Origin: Phytophthora sp. 'mugwort' | Lineage: Eukaryota > Oomycota > Peronosporomycetes > Peronosporales > Peronosporaceae | Reading direction: 5' to 3' | DNA: 64,000 nucleotides | Assembly: GCA_033558025.1 (NCBI GenBank) | Contig: JAUCEF010000011.1 | Span: 3,162,001 to 3,226,000 of the forward strand | In this document: positions 32,242-41,794 of the stretch, one piece after another | Numbering within the stretch: the stretch's first letter is position 1 | Layout: each line of letters starts with the position of its first letter | Translations under genes and position numbers: made by a program | Notes under the pieces: model-generated | Seen by the model: only the letters and a program-made list of their open reading frames with translations | Database searches by the model: none | Told to the model about the DNA's origin: nothing

Positions 32242-33303
32242 CTAGTGAGTGGTGTTGAGCACGATCTTGCCGCACACTTTCTTCATTTTCAGCTTTTCCA
32301 ACGCCGGCAGAAGCTGGTCAAACGGGTAGACCGAGTCGATCACGGGTTTCAGCGCGCCCGACGCCACGAAGCCAGACAGCTCCTTCAGCTGCGCACCGCT
32401 CGCGTGCACCATGATCTCGCCAATGCATTTGGCGCCGAACTTGGCTGGACGTGGCTGCATCATGGGGTTGATGGTCACGAAACGCCCCGTGTCCTTCTTG
32501 AGCACAGTCTGCGCGTCGCGGTTCCATGCCTTGCGTTCCACGCCGCAGTCGTACACCACGTCGACCGAGTGTTTGTCCACAACGTCCACCCAGCTTTGCT
32601 TGGACGAGTCGATGACCTTTCCGGCGCCGAGCGACTGCACGAGAAGGTAGTCCTGGCAGCCTCTGGCCGTGGCGATCACGTGAGCACCCATGGCGCGCGC
32701 GAGCTGGATGGCCGCCATTCCTGTCGCGGTCGAACCGCCCAGAATGAGAACGCGTTCGTCAGCCTCGAGGTTGGTGTGTTCACGCAATGCCTGGTAGCTC
32801 GTTAGTGCGGCGTACGGGATGCTGGCGGCCTCCTCGAAGGTGACGTTAGCGGGCTTGAGCGCCACGAACTGCTCGTCAATGGCCACGAACTCGGCGAAGG
32901 TGCCGAAGTTGGAATACGGTGCCATGGCGAAGACGGCGTCGCCCACCTTGAACTGGTGCGTGTTGGCGCCGTTCTCGACCACGGTACCGGCGACGTCGAA
33001 TCCCATACCGAAGGGTTTGTCTGCGGAAGGTTGACGACCAGTGACAGCGAGTCCGAAATCTTGCATGATCTTCTGGTCGGCGGGGTTTAGTGCAGCGCTG
33101 TGTACCTTAATGCGTAGCTGCGTGGGTTCGAGTGGGGTCATGGGCACATCTTTGACGAGACGGAGTTCTACATCTGGAGCTCCAAACTTGGCGTACTTGT
33201 ATGCGCGATAAGCGGCAGGCAACTTGATAATTTCGCCTTCGGCTTTGGCAATACGGGCCGTGTTGGCGATAACAGCGGTAGTGGTCCCTTGGACGACAGC
33301 CAT
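32242..33303 (-). CDS. Quinone-oxidoreductase-like MDR protein, copy 4
   Basis: A 353-residue MDR protein of a second subgroup. An N-terminal extension of about 28 residues precedes the AYRAYKYAKFG start of the GroES-like domain. GFDVAGTVVE lies at 101-110 and the nucleotide-binding GGSTATG at 189-195. Residues from KDVPMTP (about 51) to LLPALEKL are identical to copy 5; only the ends differ. The extension has no clear signal peptide and is not strongly basic, so I expect a cytosolic enzyme, though an organelle target cannot be excluded. Its start is supported by an initiator 50 bases upstream. It is convergent with copy 3 and divergent from copy 5. Confidence 0.92.
   Translation of the reverse strand: MAVVQGTTTAVIANTARIAKAEGEIIKLPAAYRAYKYAKFGAPDVELRLVKDVPMTPLEPTQLRIKVHSAALNPADQKIMQDFGLAVTGRQPSADKPFGMGFDVAGTVVENGANTHQFKVGDAVFAMAPYSNFGTFAEFVAIDEQFVALKPANVTFEEAASIPYAALTSYQALREHTNLEADERVLILGGSTATGMAAIQLARAMGAHVIATARGCQDYLLVQSLGAGKVIDSSKQSWVDVVDKHSVDVVYDCGVERKAWNRDAQTVLKKDTGRFVTINPMMQPRPAKFGAKCIGEIMVHASGAQLKELSGFVASGALKPVIDSVYPFDQLLPALEKLKMKKVCGKIVLNTTH
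32291..33166 (-). repeat. Inverted repeat arm (876 bp), partner 35085-35960
   Basis: The coding cores of MDR copies 4 and 5 form an inverted repeat of 876 bases with only a few mismatches seen by eye. The arms are separated by about 1.9 kb that is not similar. The boundaries fall inside the coding sequences, so both gene ends are unique. Confidence 0.9.
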
Positions 33304-33352
33304 GTTGTCGAGTAGTGTAGTTGGTTGGTGTTGCTACGTTAGCTTGACCGAG

Positions 33353-33369
33353 GTTTTCGAGGAATGAGC
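33353..33369 (-). promoter_or_regulatory. Oomycete initiator-like element
   Basis: The minus strand reads GCTCATTCCTCGAAAAC, 50 bases before the ATG of MDR copy 4. GCTCATTC is the classical first half of the oomycete initiator. Confidence 0.7.
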
Positions 33370-34880
33370 GAGTGCTTGCACTGCAATGCGATATATGAAT
33401 AGACTGTGCCAACCTTGCTCTCGAATCTCCTCACGTTCTGAGCAATCGACGACCTTGCTGCATAGATCGGTTGCATGTCTACGATCCGAAACCCATCGCT
33501 ACCATCATTTACTTGAGCTACATCGGCGCTCTCGCCGCAGATTCAGCGCCGAAAAATGCAGTGCAGACACCCACTACGATGTTCATATACCTGGTGGCAT
33601 GCCCGTGGCGGAGTACTTTGCTGTACATGATGTAGTACTACATCAGGACATTGCCGCTACTGCACAGATGTATTTCTGCTTGGAGGCGTGGTGCCGTTTT
33701 TTTTTCATTGGCTGTGCTCGACCTGCGAGAGGCTGCATACCGGCGAAAGGACGTTTGCGTTGCGACGGGCGGTCACGAACGAGATGCCACGCGAAGTAGA
33801 AAAGCGCGCTCTGGTCGTGGCGGATTGGCCGACTTCAAATCCTACGGCTGTTTGAGATCTTTCACCAACTGCGGCGACAAGTTTGTCCTCTAAAATGGTT
33901 CCTTGTCGCTACGCACAGCAATCTCTGTCCGTTTGTCCGCTGGTCATTTGGTGCAAGCGTGAGTGGCTCAGCAAATCACACAGAGCAGAGCTTTTCCCTG
34001 CACTGCGGTGCTGCTGGCTGGCAGAGGATCCACCTGCAACTCCACGTTCCGTTGACTCGCAAGAGATTGACTAGACCCTTTCTCTTTTTCGGCGGTCATG
34101 GTGGGCAAGGCTGCGAAACTTGCCACGATAATCAGATTCGCGAAAGAGACGCTGGTGGATGCTTGTCAGCGCTTCCGGCGGAGGCTCCGCACCGAGCCAC
34201 GATGCTGGTAGATTGTCGATCATTAGCATATAATACACCCACCCACACAATAATATACTCCCAAGCCGAACGCTGCTGACGTCGCATGGCACGACACGGC
34301 CATCATTATCTCGCCTTTGTGTTTGCCTAGGTTCAAACACGTGATGCTCGCATTCATGTGGGATACGCCCCCAAGAAGACAAGCGCCTTCACGCCGTACT
34401 GTACATTAGCAATGTTCTCGTGCACGCTCTCATACACTGTACTTCCTAGGATTCCTCTTCGAGCGCGCGATCGGATGTTGCTTTTCTGCTTCGTGCAGGA
34501 TCTTTTTGTAGTCGTTCGTGTCTCTTGTGGCGAACCCGGCCTTGTCACATTTATCCTTTTAAACCTGCTCGGCCGTTAGCAGCGGGTTCGGCAGTTGAGA
34601 TCGCCATTCAACTCCGCTTGGCACCCATGAACGCTGCCCCTTCTCGCTCTTATAGTATGGATACGCGTACAAGCTTGAACTCGTACTGCACCAGCTTCCG
34701 GAGGCGGTCTCACTCCTCAGCCATAACATACTGTAGTCGTGAATGCAATTACAGTACACGAGGCGTCATCGGAGATATGCAGAGACTAAAAAACTGCGGG
34801 GCCGTAGACATGCGCCTACTCTGCGATCGTCTGTGTGGCGCACCCGCTTGCTCAGATGAACCTCTTCAGGCCCCACCATC
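33370..34880. other. Divergent intergenic region, no gene recognised
   Basis: This 1.5-kb gap lies between the promoters of MDR copies 4 and 5. Frames up to 137 codons are present but show no motif. It forms most of the spacer of the 876-bp inverted repeat. Confidence 0.45.
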
Positions 34881-34896
34881 GCGCATTCCTCAACTC
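34881..34896 (+). promoter_or_regulatory. Oomycete initiator-like element
   Basis: GCGCATTCCTCAACTC lies 69 bases before the ATG of MDR copy 5, in the same position as the initiators of its paralogues. Confidence 0.55.
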
Positions 34897-34964
34897 ACCT
34901 ACAAGTGAACAAGCTGCTACTATTATAAGTTACAACTAAGCCTTCCTCTGACTCATAGACAACG

Positions 34965-36008
34965 ATGACCGTTCTCGCGACGACCCAAAGCATCAGCCTA
35001 GTGAAGCCCGAGAGCAAAACCCTCAGAGTGCCCATGGCCTACCGCGCATACCAGTACAACGAGTTCGGAACACCGATGACCGAGCTCCGTCTCATCAAAG
35101 ATGTGCCCATGACCCCACTCGAACCCACGCAGCTACGCATTAAGGTACACAGCGCTGCACTAAACCCCGCCGACCAGAAGATCATGCAAGATTTCGGACT
35201 CGCTGTCACTGGTCGTCAACCTTCCGCAGACAAACCCTTCGGTATGGGATTCGACGTCGCTGGTACCGTGGTCGAGAACGGCGCCAACACGCACCAGTTC
35301 AAGGTGGGCGACGCCGTCTTCGCCATGGCACCGTATTCCAACTTCGGCACCTTCGCCGAGTTCGTGGCCATTGACGAGCAGTTCGTGGCGCTCAAGCCCG
35401 CTAACGTCACCTTCGAGGAGGCCGCCAGCATCCCGTACGCCGCACTAACGAGCTACCAGGCATTGCGTGAACACACCAACCTCGAGGCTGACGAACGCGT
35501 TCTCATTCTGGGCGGTTCGACCGCGACAGGAATGGCGGCCATCCAGCTCGCGCGCGCCATGGGTGCTCACGTGATCGCCACGGCCAGAGGCTGCCAGGAC
35601 TACCTTCTCGTGCAGTCGCTCGGCGCCGGAAAGGTCATCGACTCGTCCAAGCAAAGCTGGGTGGACGTTGTGGACAAACACTCGGTCGACGTGGTGTACG
35701 ACTGCGGCGTGGAACGCAAGGCATGGAACCGCGACGCGCAGACCGTGCTCAAGAAGGACACGGGGCGTTTCGTGACCATCAACCCCATGATGCAGCCACG
35801 TCCAGCCAAGTTCGGCGCCAAATGCATTGGCGAGATCATGGTCCACGCGAGCGGTGCGCAGCTGAAGGAGCTGTCTGGCTTCGTGGCGTCGGGCGCGCTG
35901 AAACCCGTGATCGACTCGGTCTACCCGTTTGACCAGCTTCTGCCGGCGTTGGAAAAGCTGGGGTCGAAGTCCACTCGTGGCAAAGTGGTGCTACGAGCTA
36001 CCTATTAG
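34965..36008 (+). CDS. Quinone-oxidoreductase-like MDR protein, copy 5
   Basis: A 347-residue MDR protein of the same subgroup as copy 4. The first ~50 residues (MTVLATTQSISLVKPE, then MAYRAYQYNEFGT) and the last ten (KSTRGKVVLRATY) differ from copy 4. The ~290 residues between them are identical, including GFDVAGTVVE and the cofactor loop GGSTATG. It is probably an NAD(P)H-dependent quinone or enone reductase without a signal peptide. The sharp switch from identity to divergence at both ends is best explained by gene conversion between the inverted copies. It is the last gene of the MDR block; GH6 genes begin 1.2 kb downstream. Confidence 0.92.
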   Translation: MTVLATTQSISLVKPESKTLRVPMAYRAYQYNEFGTPMTELRLIKDVPMTPLEPTQLRIKVHSAALNPADQKIMQDFGLAVTGRQPSADKPFGMGFDVAGTVVENGANTHQFKVGDAVFAMAPYSNFGTFAEFVAIDEQFVALKPANVTFEEAASIPYAALTSYQALREHTNLEADERVLILGGSTATGMAAIQLARAMGAHVIATARGCQDYLLVQSLGAGKVIDSSKQSWVDVVDKHSVDVVYDCGVERKAWNRDAQTVLKKDTGRFVTINPMMQPRPAKFGAKCIGEIMVHASGAQLKELSGFVASGALKPVIDSVYPFDQLLPALEKLGSKSTRGKVVLRATY

Positions 36009-37127
36009 GTTTTTCGCTCTAAAATCGCGGATCGGACACCGACTCGCATAAATTTATACGCAAACTAAATACCTTGTATCAAAGTAAATAAAAATATTGT
36101 CGAAACCTTCACGTTAACGAGACTAGGACCCAGCCGGGCTCTCGGTAATCGTCACACGGCCTCTACACGTACATATCACGCGCGAGGGAGCCCCTATCTA
36201 TACCAATAGGGCATTCGTGCAGCCTTCACAGGGAGTCAGGGTGAAGGCTGCACGAATGCCCTATTGGAGTGAAGGCTGCACGAATGCCCTATTGGTATAG
36301 ATAGGGGCTCCCTCGCGCTCAACTCCAGCGTTGTGAGCGGTAGGCATGCTCACGGCATCTGGAAGACATGAAGTACCTTTTGCCATCGCCACCCAAGCAG
36401 GTGGTTCAGCGCCTGCGAGAGCGCGGTCTTCATCAACGCATGGTTATCCTCTTAGGGTGGAACGACCTCTCTCGACACGCGAGTCTCGTGTTGTCACTCT
36501 CAGTCACCCTTCCGCACACGTCAGTTCCGTCGCACAAAAAACACGCTATGTAGAAGTCATGTTCCGCCCCAGTAGGTTTCTGGGCAAGCAAAGAGAGCAC
36601 GTGGTCGCCAATCGCTCTGCGCGGTAATCTGCTGTAAGATGAGATCAACAGGCTGAGTGGATACCAAGCGGCGCCCTACGATGCTTGCTCACTGGCACAC
36701 TGCACCATAGTCAAAATCGAGTCCTGTAATACTTAACGTTTACTACAAGTTGTAGTGAATTTCTACTGAGTTTGCCCGCTGCTTGGCCGGAGGATTTAAG
36801 ATGGGCGTGAAGTTGAAAACTTCTGATAGCAGTGCAGAGCTGACCAAGAACGTCGCGTAAACTGTCAACAACAGTCTGATTCGCTGACCCGGTTGCTACT
36901 ATTCGGTTCTCCTGTAGCATACGGTCTTGGCATCTGGTAGTGCTTTGACTCTCGTGCCACGAGTCGTGGGCATACAAACTCCAACATGTCCTGGTTGAGG
37001 ACAGACACCAAAGACATGAGCTCCGTATGACGACGCAGCACGGACGTCATTGGAGGTGCAAGTCGCCCCTGCCGCTCGCTCGTAGTGGCTCGTCGTTATT
37101 GATTGGTCCTCAATCTCTTTTCCTGTC
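36009..37127. other. Intergenic with palindromic element
   Basis: No gene recognised. The notable content is the 139-base inverted-repeat element at 36180-36318, annotated separately. Confidence 0.5.
36180..36318. repeat. Perfect 50-bp inverted repeat with internal tandem copy
   Basis: Bases 36180-36229 and 36269-36318 are perfect reverse complements over 50 bases. Between them lies an 11-base spacer and then an extra copy of the inner part of the right arm (36241-36267), so the right side is a 28-base tandem duplication. The transcript could fold into a long hairpin with two alternative pairings. It may be a MITE-like foldback element; I see no clear target-site duplication. Confidence 0.9.
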
Positions 37128-37146
37128 GTTCATTCTCCATTTCGAC
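37128..37146 (+). promoter_or_regulatory. Oomycete initiator element
   Basis: GTTCATTCTCCATTTCGAC lies 39 bases before the ATG. It matches the oomycete core promoter well (TCATTC..CATTT). Confidence 0.75.
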
Positions 37147-37185
37147 AAGCATCGCGCAGTCTCATTTCCACTTCGTTGCTTCACC

Positions 37186-38709
37186 ATGGTCAAGATCCTG
37201 CGCTCAGCTGCTGCAATGGCATCGCTTGCTCTGAGCATGCCCATGATTAATGTCGCGCAAGCCGAAGAGCTCTGCTCCATCACGCCGACGTCGTACGCCA
37301 CGGCCAAGACCGATCATCCGGACCTCGCGTTCGCCCTGAGTGCCGTTGAAGAATACTCCATCGCTGCCTGGTACACTGACCGTCTCTCAACGACCGACAG
37401 AACCAAGATGATCCACGATCTGACAACCAAGTGTTCCGAGGATTCTCGCATGACGATCGTCGTCTACGGCATCCCCAACAAAGACTGTAACGCTGGATAC
37501 TCATCTGGCGGAACCGTGTCAAACACTGCCGACTACAAGGACTTCCTATCGGGTCTGACCACCGCTGTCGGTAACCGTAAGGTGCTGTATGTGGTTGAGC
37601 CCGATGCCGTCGGTCTCCTTGCTGAGGAAGGCGGATGCGGCTCTAGGTCCGGATACCTTGACAACCTAAAGGTTGCTGTCAAGGCCCTCTCGGTGAACGC
37701 GAACGCCGAGCTGTACGTAGATGTGGGCTATTGGACTCTCGCGTCTGATTCCCAGCGCTCGAAGGTGGTGGCTGCCGTCAAGGAACTCGCGGCCGCCGGC
37801 ACCATCAAGGGCATTACCCTCAACACCTCCAACTATCGTTCGACGTCGCAGCTCAGTGAGCTTTGCACCAACTTCCAGACTGCTATGGGCTCTACCAAAC
37901 TGTCCTGCATTGCCGATACTAGCCGCAATTACGTCGAGCCGACAACGACGGACTGGTGTAACGTCCTCACGGCTGGCATCGGCGCGCCGCCGACGTCGGA
38001 GACCAATGTCTCGAATCTGGATTACTTCATGTGGATTAAGCCGCCTGGAGAGAGCGACGGCACGTGCAACGGCGGCCCTACGGCCGGTGCGTTTTACGAG
38101 ACGGGCTTCCAGAAGCTGTGGGACCAAGGCTACTTCGTCAACAAGCTCGGCAAGAACACGATCGCAGAGGGAGGTTCCGGCACCACGTCACAGACCACGT
38201 CGTCTCCAATCGCAGACAAAGGTGCTTCGCAGGCCACTTCATCGCCAACGACGGATGCCAGCGCTTCCCAAACGACGGATGACAGTGCGTCACAGACCTC
38301 GCAGCAGACGCAGGACGATAACGCCTCTCAGGCCACACAGGACAATGACAACACCGCGGGTGAGGCCGACACTACCTCGTCCCAGATCACCGAAAGCAGT
38401 GGGTCTCAGGTCACTCAAAGCGGTGGGTCTCAGGTCACTGAAAGCAGTGAGTCTCAGGACACTGAAAGCAGTGCGTCCCAGATCACTGAAAGCGGTGCAT
38501 CTCAGACTACCGATACTACCACGGCTCCGAATGCCACCACGGCCCCGACTGCCACCACGGGCCCGACTGCCACCACGGCCCCGACTGTCACGACGCCTGC
38601 TCCAGTGTCCACGCCGACGGAGACAACGGATGCCCCTGATGTTACTACTGAAGCTCCTGCATCCCAGACGAGCAACTGCAAGGTGAAGCGCCGTTTCCGT
38701 AAGCTTTAA
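37186..38709 (+). CDS. Secreted GH6 cellobiohydrolase, paralogue 1
   Basis: A 507-residue glycoside hydrolase family 6 enzyme, which releases cellobiose from the non-reducing ends of cellulose chains. A signal peptide spans residues 1-26 (ending NVAQA). The GH6 domain spans about 30-325. PNKDC at 97-101 and VEPDAVGLL at 137-145 match the two catalytic aspartate regions (D100 and D140), and WIKPPGESDG ends at 292 with D291. No cellulose-binding module is visible. Residues 330-495 form a Ser/Thr/Gln-rich tail with repeated SSxSQxTE-type octads and then TAPTATT units, likely O-glycosylated. The protein ends with NCKVKRRFRKL. I take the start at MVKIL because of the signal peptide and the initiator 39 bases upstream; the in-frame ATG at 37027 lies upstream of the initiator. 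No intron is needed. Confidence 0.93.
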   Translation: MVKILRSAAAMASLALSMPMINVAQAEELCSITPTSYATAKTDHPDLAFALSAVEEYSIAAWYTDRLSTTDRTKMIHDLTTKCSEDSRMTIVVYGIPNKDCNAGYSSGGTVSNTADYKDFLSGLTTAVGNRKVLYVVEPDAVGLLAEEGGCGSRSGYLDNLKVAVKALSVNANAELYVDVGYWTLASDSQRSKVVAAVKELAAAGTIKGITLNTSNYRSTSQLSELCTNFQTAMGSTKLSCIADTSRNYVEPTTTDWCNVLTAGIGAPPTSETNVSNLDYFMWIKPPGESDGTCNGGPTAGAFYETGFQKLWDQGYFVNKLGKNTIAEGGSGTTSQTTSSPIADKGASQATSSPTTDASASQTTDDSASQTSQQTQDDNASQATQDNDNTAGEADTTSSQITESSGSQVTQSGGSQVTESSESQDTESSASQITESGASQTTDTTTAPNATTAPTATTGPTATTAPTVTTPAPVSTPTETTDAPDVTTEAPASQTSNCKVKRRFRKL

Positions 38710-39569
38710 GCTGCGCCTTTGCTTGTGTCTTGCATGTGTAGTCTTGAGTCTAGCATGTCTAGTATTTTTGTACAGCATCTGCTCATTCTGTAGAAAGCGT
38801 GGGTAGTGTGGATCACTTCATAGATTTTACTTTCATTATCAGATTCAGACTTCGAACTTTGCTGAGAAACTTTGCTTTTGTTGAGCCCAATCCTATTTGC
38901 CAAACTCTTACCTACTCCGACCTCCTCATCTCCATCATAAATGCCGTTCATATCAACGTCGGCAATAGTAAGCGTGGCGCCTAGAATGCGCACGAGTCGG
39001 GGTCTTACTTGAGCATCCGCTAGTCGATGGAATCACAGCAGTGTTTGTAAATTTGGGCGCTCAAGCATTACCGGCCGAATACATGAATACCAGTCTTTGA
39101 TTGACTGCGGTCTCTTGAGACAGATTAAGTCACTGAGTACAACATGTACAGCCATGGCAAAGGGTGTGAGGAACATTCGGAGGATGTTCGAGTTTCCTGT
39201 CAGACGATAGAAGTTTCAAAATTACTAGTATTGTTAGCTTGGACCAGATCCGAGGACGGGCCATCGAGACGTAACCGCCGCCGTGGGAGCAGCCTCCCTC
39301 GGCGGCGATTACACTCGTGTAGGTTCATTCTCAGGTTTTCTTCAGATCGATAACCCGCCTCACTACGCCCTTTATCATGGATTGCGAAGGCAAACCAAAC
39401 AAATTGCCCTAAACAACTGAGTCTCGATTACGGAAAGAAGTACTCCAAATCTTTGACTGCCCGTGTAGTATCTTAGGTAGAAAACTGCAATCGTGGCCGG
39501 TGCTCGCCAGATGCAATAAGCCGGTTGCGTCTCGCTCGGAGCAACACGCCACTGCATTTTTGCTCGCAT
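38710..39569. other. Intergenic, no gene recognised
   Basis: The 3' flank of GH6 paralogue 1. Short frames only. Confidence 0.4.
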
Positions 39570-39705
39570 CTCTCTAGCTCATACCTTCAAACCCTCACAT
39601 AGCTTGCCGAGGCGAGGGAGGTCAAGACCATCATAAACTTGGTCCATTACTGGAGCTTTGACGGATGCCACCATGGAGCAGAAGAGGGCAGGATCTCAGA
39701 CCGTG
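39570..39705 (+). pseudogene. Relic of an MDR gene 3' end
   Basis: The plus strand aligns with the end of the MDR genes. ATACCTTC near 39583 corresponds to GTACCTTC, then GAGGC at 39610, GTCAAGACCATCAT at 39621, GGTCCATTACTGGAG for the GTGCACCCGCTGGAG part, and GAAGAGGGCAGGATC for GCGAAGGGCAAGATC. The order and spacing fit, but the frame is broken and the rest of the gene is gone. It lies between GH6 paralogues 1 and 2, showing that MDR genes were once interleaved further into the GH6 array. Confidence 0.6.
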
Positions 39706-40345
39706 TATATGCAGAAACGACCATAGATTTCCACGCGAAAGCGAAAGTCGAAATATTCTGCACTGTTCAAGTCATGAACACAGCGTGCTCGTGCACTCGT
39801 TGGACTTGAACAAAACGTGTGCTGTTCGAATGCACTAGAAAATATATTGTAGCATCACAACAGTTGCTCTACGTGCACTGTAGCACTGGCCAACGTGTGC
39901 ACTCAATGCTTGTGAAAAGCGTCTTGTCGGGGCGGACAAGGCAAGGCAACTGATAGTGCAGATGCCTCGCTCTGTCTGACGACAAGAGCAGACATTTGTA
40001 GGGCATCCCTTCAAGGCATCAGCTGGCATTTGCTTGATTCAGCAGTTGATCTCGAAACATGAGGCATCACTTGTGACTCGAAGCGATAACCATCTGTGCT
40101 CATACAATCCCCGTGTAGCTTGGTCTTATCCCAATCTTTGTATGATTTCATGTAGAGTTTTCTCTGTCGAACGGGAAGCATACGTCACTGGCCGATGCAT
40201 TTGCTGTGTGGCTCGCAACTTGGTAGAGAGCCGTTAATCTCTTGCGATGCTCGTCTTCGACGTCCAGCTGACAGACAGCCTATAGGATACTGCTGCCATC
40301 GCTCTATTGATCTCATTAACTTTGGTTCGAGCACGAAATTGCGAT
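39706..40345. other. Intergenic, no gene recognised
   Basis: No motif seen; the promoter of GH6 paralogue 2 lies at its right end. Confidence 0.4.
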
Positions 40346-40363
40346 CTGTCATTCTGCAATTTG
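40346..40363 (+). promoter_or_regulatory. Oomycete initiator element
   Basis: CTGTCATTCTGCAATTTG lies 56 bases before the ATG of GH6 paralogue 2 and shares TCATTCTGCAATTT with paralogue 3. Confidence 0.75.
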
Positions 40364-40419
40364 TCTGGCGACTGCAACTTCCAAGCTACAACTCGTCTTG
40401 CCCTACTTGCAGAACAGAA

Positions 40420-41794
40420 ATGGTCTTTGGCTCCTCGTGCACGCGTTTGGCCGCTGTTGCGACGGCCCTGGTGCTAGCAATGGCTTCTAGCTTCATCCAA
40501 GCTGAAGAGTTGTGCTCCATTTCACCGAGTTCGTACACCCAAGCCAAGACGGATCACCCGGAATTGTTAAAGGCTCTGGAAGCTCTCGAGCAACACGCTA
40601 TTGCATCCTGGTACACGGATCGTATGACCTCCAGTGAACGATCGACCTTGATGTCGGGATTACTCAACAAATGCTCCGAGGACACACGTCTCAGTATTGT
40701 AGTCTATGGCCTTCCCAATAAAGACTGCGATGCTGGTCTGTCTTCGGGAGGAAGCGTGAAGAGCACGGACGACTACAAGGCTTTCTTGAAGGAGCTCACG
40801 GACGCCGTCGGCGACCGCAAGGTGCTCTACGTCGTGGAGCCGGATGCAGTTGGTCTTCTCGCTAAAGAAAACAGTTGCGGTTCGTCGGCTGGATACCTCG
40901 ACAACCTCAAGGTCGCAGTGGAAGCGCTTTCAGCTAACATCAACGCTGAGCTATACGTCGACGTCGGCTACTGGATGCTCGCCGACTCGACAAACGCAGC
41001 GAAGATCGCTCCGATCATGCAAGAGCTTAGTCGCTGTGGTACAGTCAAGGGCGTGACTATCAACACGTCAAACTACCGCTCCAACGACGAGTGTTCTACG
41101 TACTGCACGAACTTCCAGACCGCTATGGGCAAATCTGAGATGTCTTGTGTCGTGGACACCTCGAGAAACTACAAGTAAGTGTATTCTCGCTGCTTCTAGG
41201 ATGGATAGGACATTCGCTAACTAGTGTGCATTTTGTTGGATGGATGGGTAAATATATAGGGGGTCTTCTACTAGTGACTGGTGCAACGTCCCCACTGCTG
41301 GTATCGGCAAGCCGCCTACGTCCGAGACTGGTGTGTCGAACTTGGACTACTTTATGTGGATCAAGCCTCCCGGAGAGAGCGACGGGACATGCGCCACCGG
41401 TGGCACTTCAGCCGGCTCCTTCTACGCTGACGGCTTTACAAAGCTTTGGGACCAAGGTTACTTTGTGAGTGAAGGAGGAATGAAGACGATCGCGGATGGT
41501 ACGGGTGACGCGACTCAACAAAACAGTCAGACTACGGCGAGTAGTACTGTGGACCAAACTTCTGCCAGTGGCCAAGACGACAACTCGAGTGAGTCTGGTG
41601 CGGGTACTGTTGCCCCAACCGGTGACCTGTTTCAGAGCTTAACACCGACTAGTGTTCCGGCTGACACAGAGGGTACTCCAGGTCCGACTAACGCTCCGAC
41701 GCAAGCTCCTACTGATGTGGCATCGATGCCGTCGAGCACTCTGATCTCAGAAGGTACAAAGTGCAAGGCGAAACTCCGTAGACGTAAGCTGTAG
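40420..41794 (+). CDS. Secreted GH6 cellobiohydrolase, paralogue 2 (one intron)
   Basis: A 429-residue GH6 enzyme encoded by exons 40420-41174 and 41260-41794. The 85-base intron (41175-41259) starts GTAAGT, has a CTAAC branch-like string and ends TATAG; without splicing the frame stops at once (AAG TAA). The signal peptide spans residues 1-28 (ending FIQA). Catalytic motifs are PNKDC with D102 and VEPDAVGLL with D142, then WIKPPGESDG in exon 2. The tail is shorter than in paralogue 1, Thr/Ser/Pro-rich, and ends KCKAKLRRRKL. It should be secreted and hydrolyse cellulose chains to cellobiose. The closest relative by eye is paralogue 3 (shared STDDYKAFLKELTDAVGDRK and NTSNYRSNDEC). Confidence 0.92.

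Noticed and set aside
32245..32805. Antisense frames in the MDR genes (also 35445-35846 and 27557-27892)
   Set aside because: They occur at the same relative place in each paralogue only because the sense sequence is conserved; they have no motif or start context.
37721..38686. A 321-codon plus-strand frame inside GH6 paralogue 1
   Set aside because: It is Arg/Pro/Ser-rich and out of frame with a gene whose catalytic motifs and signal peptide are clear.
41160..41345. Frameshift or pseudogene in GH6 paralogue 2
   Set aside because: A canonical GTAAGT...TAG intron with a CTAAC string restores the frame exactly at the position where a paralogue also has an intron.
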